Source of the DNA: an uncultured Jannaschia sp.
Lineage (GTDB): Bacteria; Pseudomonadota; Alphaproteobacteria; Rhodobacterales; Rhodobacteraceae
Length of the DNA stretch: 24,711 nucleotides
Assembly: GCA_937916365.1 (NCBI GenBank)
Contig: CALFSY010000082.1
Location: forward strand, 1-24,711
Direction of reading: 5' to 3'
Of the stretch, positions 24,666 to 24,711 are shown piece by piece (position 1 is the stretch's first letter; each line of letters starts with the position of its first letter). The translations under genes were made by a program, and so were the position numbers. The notes beneath the pieces were generated by a model. The model had not been told where the DNA came from. It ran no database searches and was given only the letters and a program-made list of their open reading frames with translations.

Positions 24666-24711
24666 TTAATTGTTCGTGAAATCTGGGTAGGCTTCCAACC
24701 CTAATTCAGCG
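24666..24711 (-). CDS. C-terminal tail of an unidentified gene, cut by the right edge
   Basis: Fourteen codons end in TAA: AELGLEAYPDFTNN. The other two frames on this strand carry stops within these bases. A clear terminator lies 71 bases downstream. The fragment is too short to name. Confidence 0.55.
   Translation of the reverse strand, partial: AELGLEAYPDFTNN

Noticed and set aside
1..24711. tRNA genes, CRISPR arrays, insertion sequences, phage genes, attachment sites
   Set aside because: No cloverleaf T-loop pattern, regular spaced repeats, transposase motifs or paired direct repeats were seen by eye; weak or degenerate examples could be missed.

Overview
This window looks like chromosomal DNA of an alphaproteobacterium, most likely Rhodobacterales (roseobacter-like). 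That placement is inferred from gene content: a 46-residue aa3-type cytochrome c oxidase subunit IV, a DUF1244 protein, an NDUFS6-like CHCC zinc-finger protein, a ComEC without a metallo-beta-lactamase tail, a 1-Cys peroxiredoxin and a DmdC/FadE-like acyl-CoA dehydrogenase. Genes are dense, GC is moderate to high, and no rRNA, tRNA, CRISPR array or insertion sequence was seen. No gene-free gap exceeds 300 bases.

Left part (1-6368, all minus strand): polA is cut off at the left edge. Upstream of it lie a DUF2459 membrane-anchored protein and a small CHCC zinc-finger gene joined by a GTGA overlap, then a HIT-family hydrolase and comEC. From 6473 the plus strand carries gltX, gltA and an exported L,D-transpeptidase, which ends at a strong bidirectional terminator. 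On the minus strand follow a 1-Cys peroxiredoxin, then DUF1244 and an RluA-family pseudouridine synthase joined by a TGATG overlap, then an N-formylglutamate amidohydrolase divergent from pyk.

Translation block (14499-19672, plus strand): rpmI-rplT with its own terminator, then pheS and pheT. Two AT-rich genes of unknown function sit between pheS and pheT. One encodes a membrane-anchored helical protein and the other a secreted four-cysteine protein resembling the Rap1a/Tai immunity fold. They are tightly packed into the operon (3-nt gap after pheS, ATGA overlap with pheT). This is the most distinctive accessory element of the window.

Right part: a Sua5-type threonylcarbamoyl-AMP synthase (minus) overlaps the end of pheT tail to tail. 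Divergent from it, an acyl-CoA dehydrogenase and a metallo-beta-lactamase-fold hydrolase are coupled by a GTGA overlap. Next come the tiny aa3 oxidase subunit IV gene and an ATGA-coupled lipoprotein with a possible permuted NlpC/P60-like His/Cys pair. The right edge holds only the C-terminal tail of a minus-strand gene with its own terminator.

Most of the window is housekeeping (replication/repair, central carbon metabolism, tRNA charging and modification, ribosomal proteins). All functions are read from sequence motifs by eye; no database search was run.
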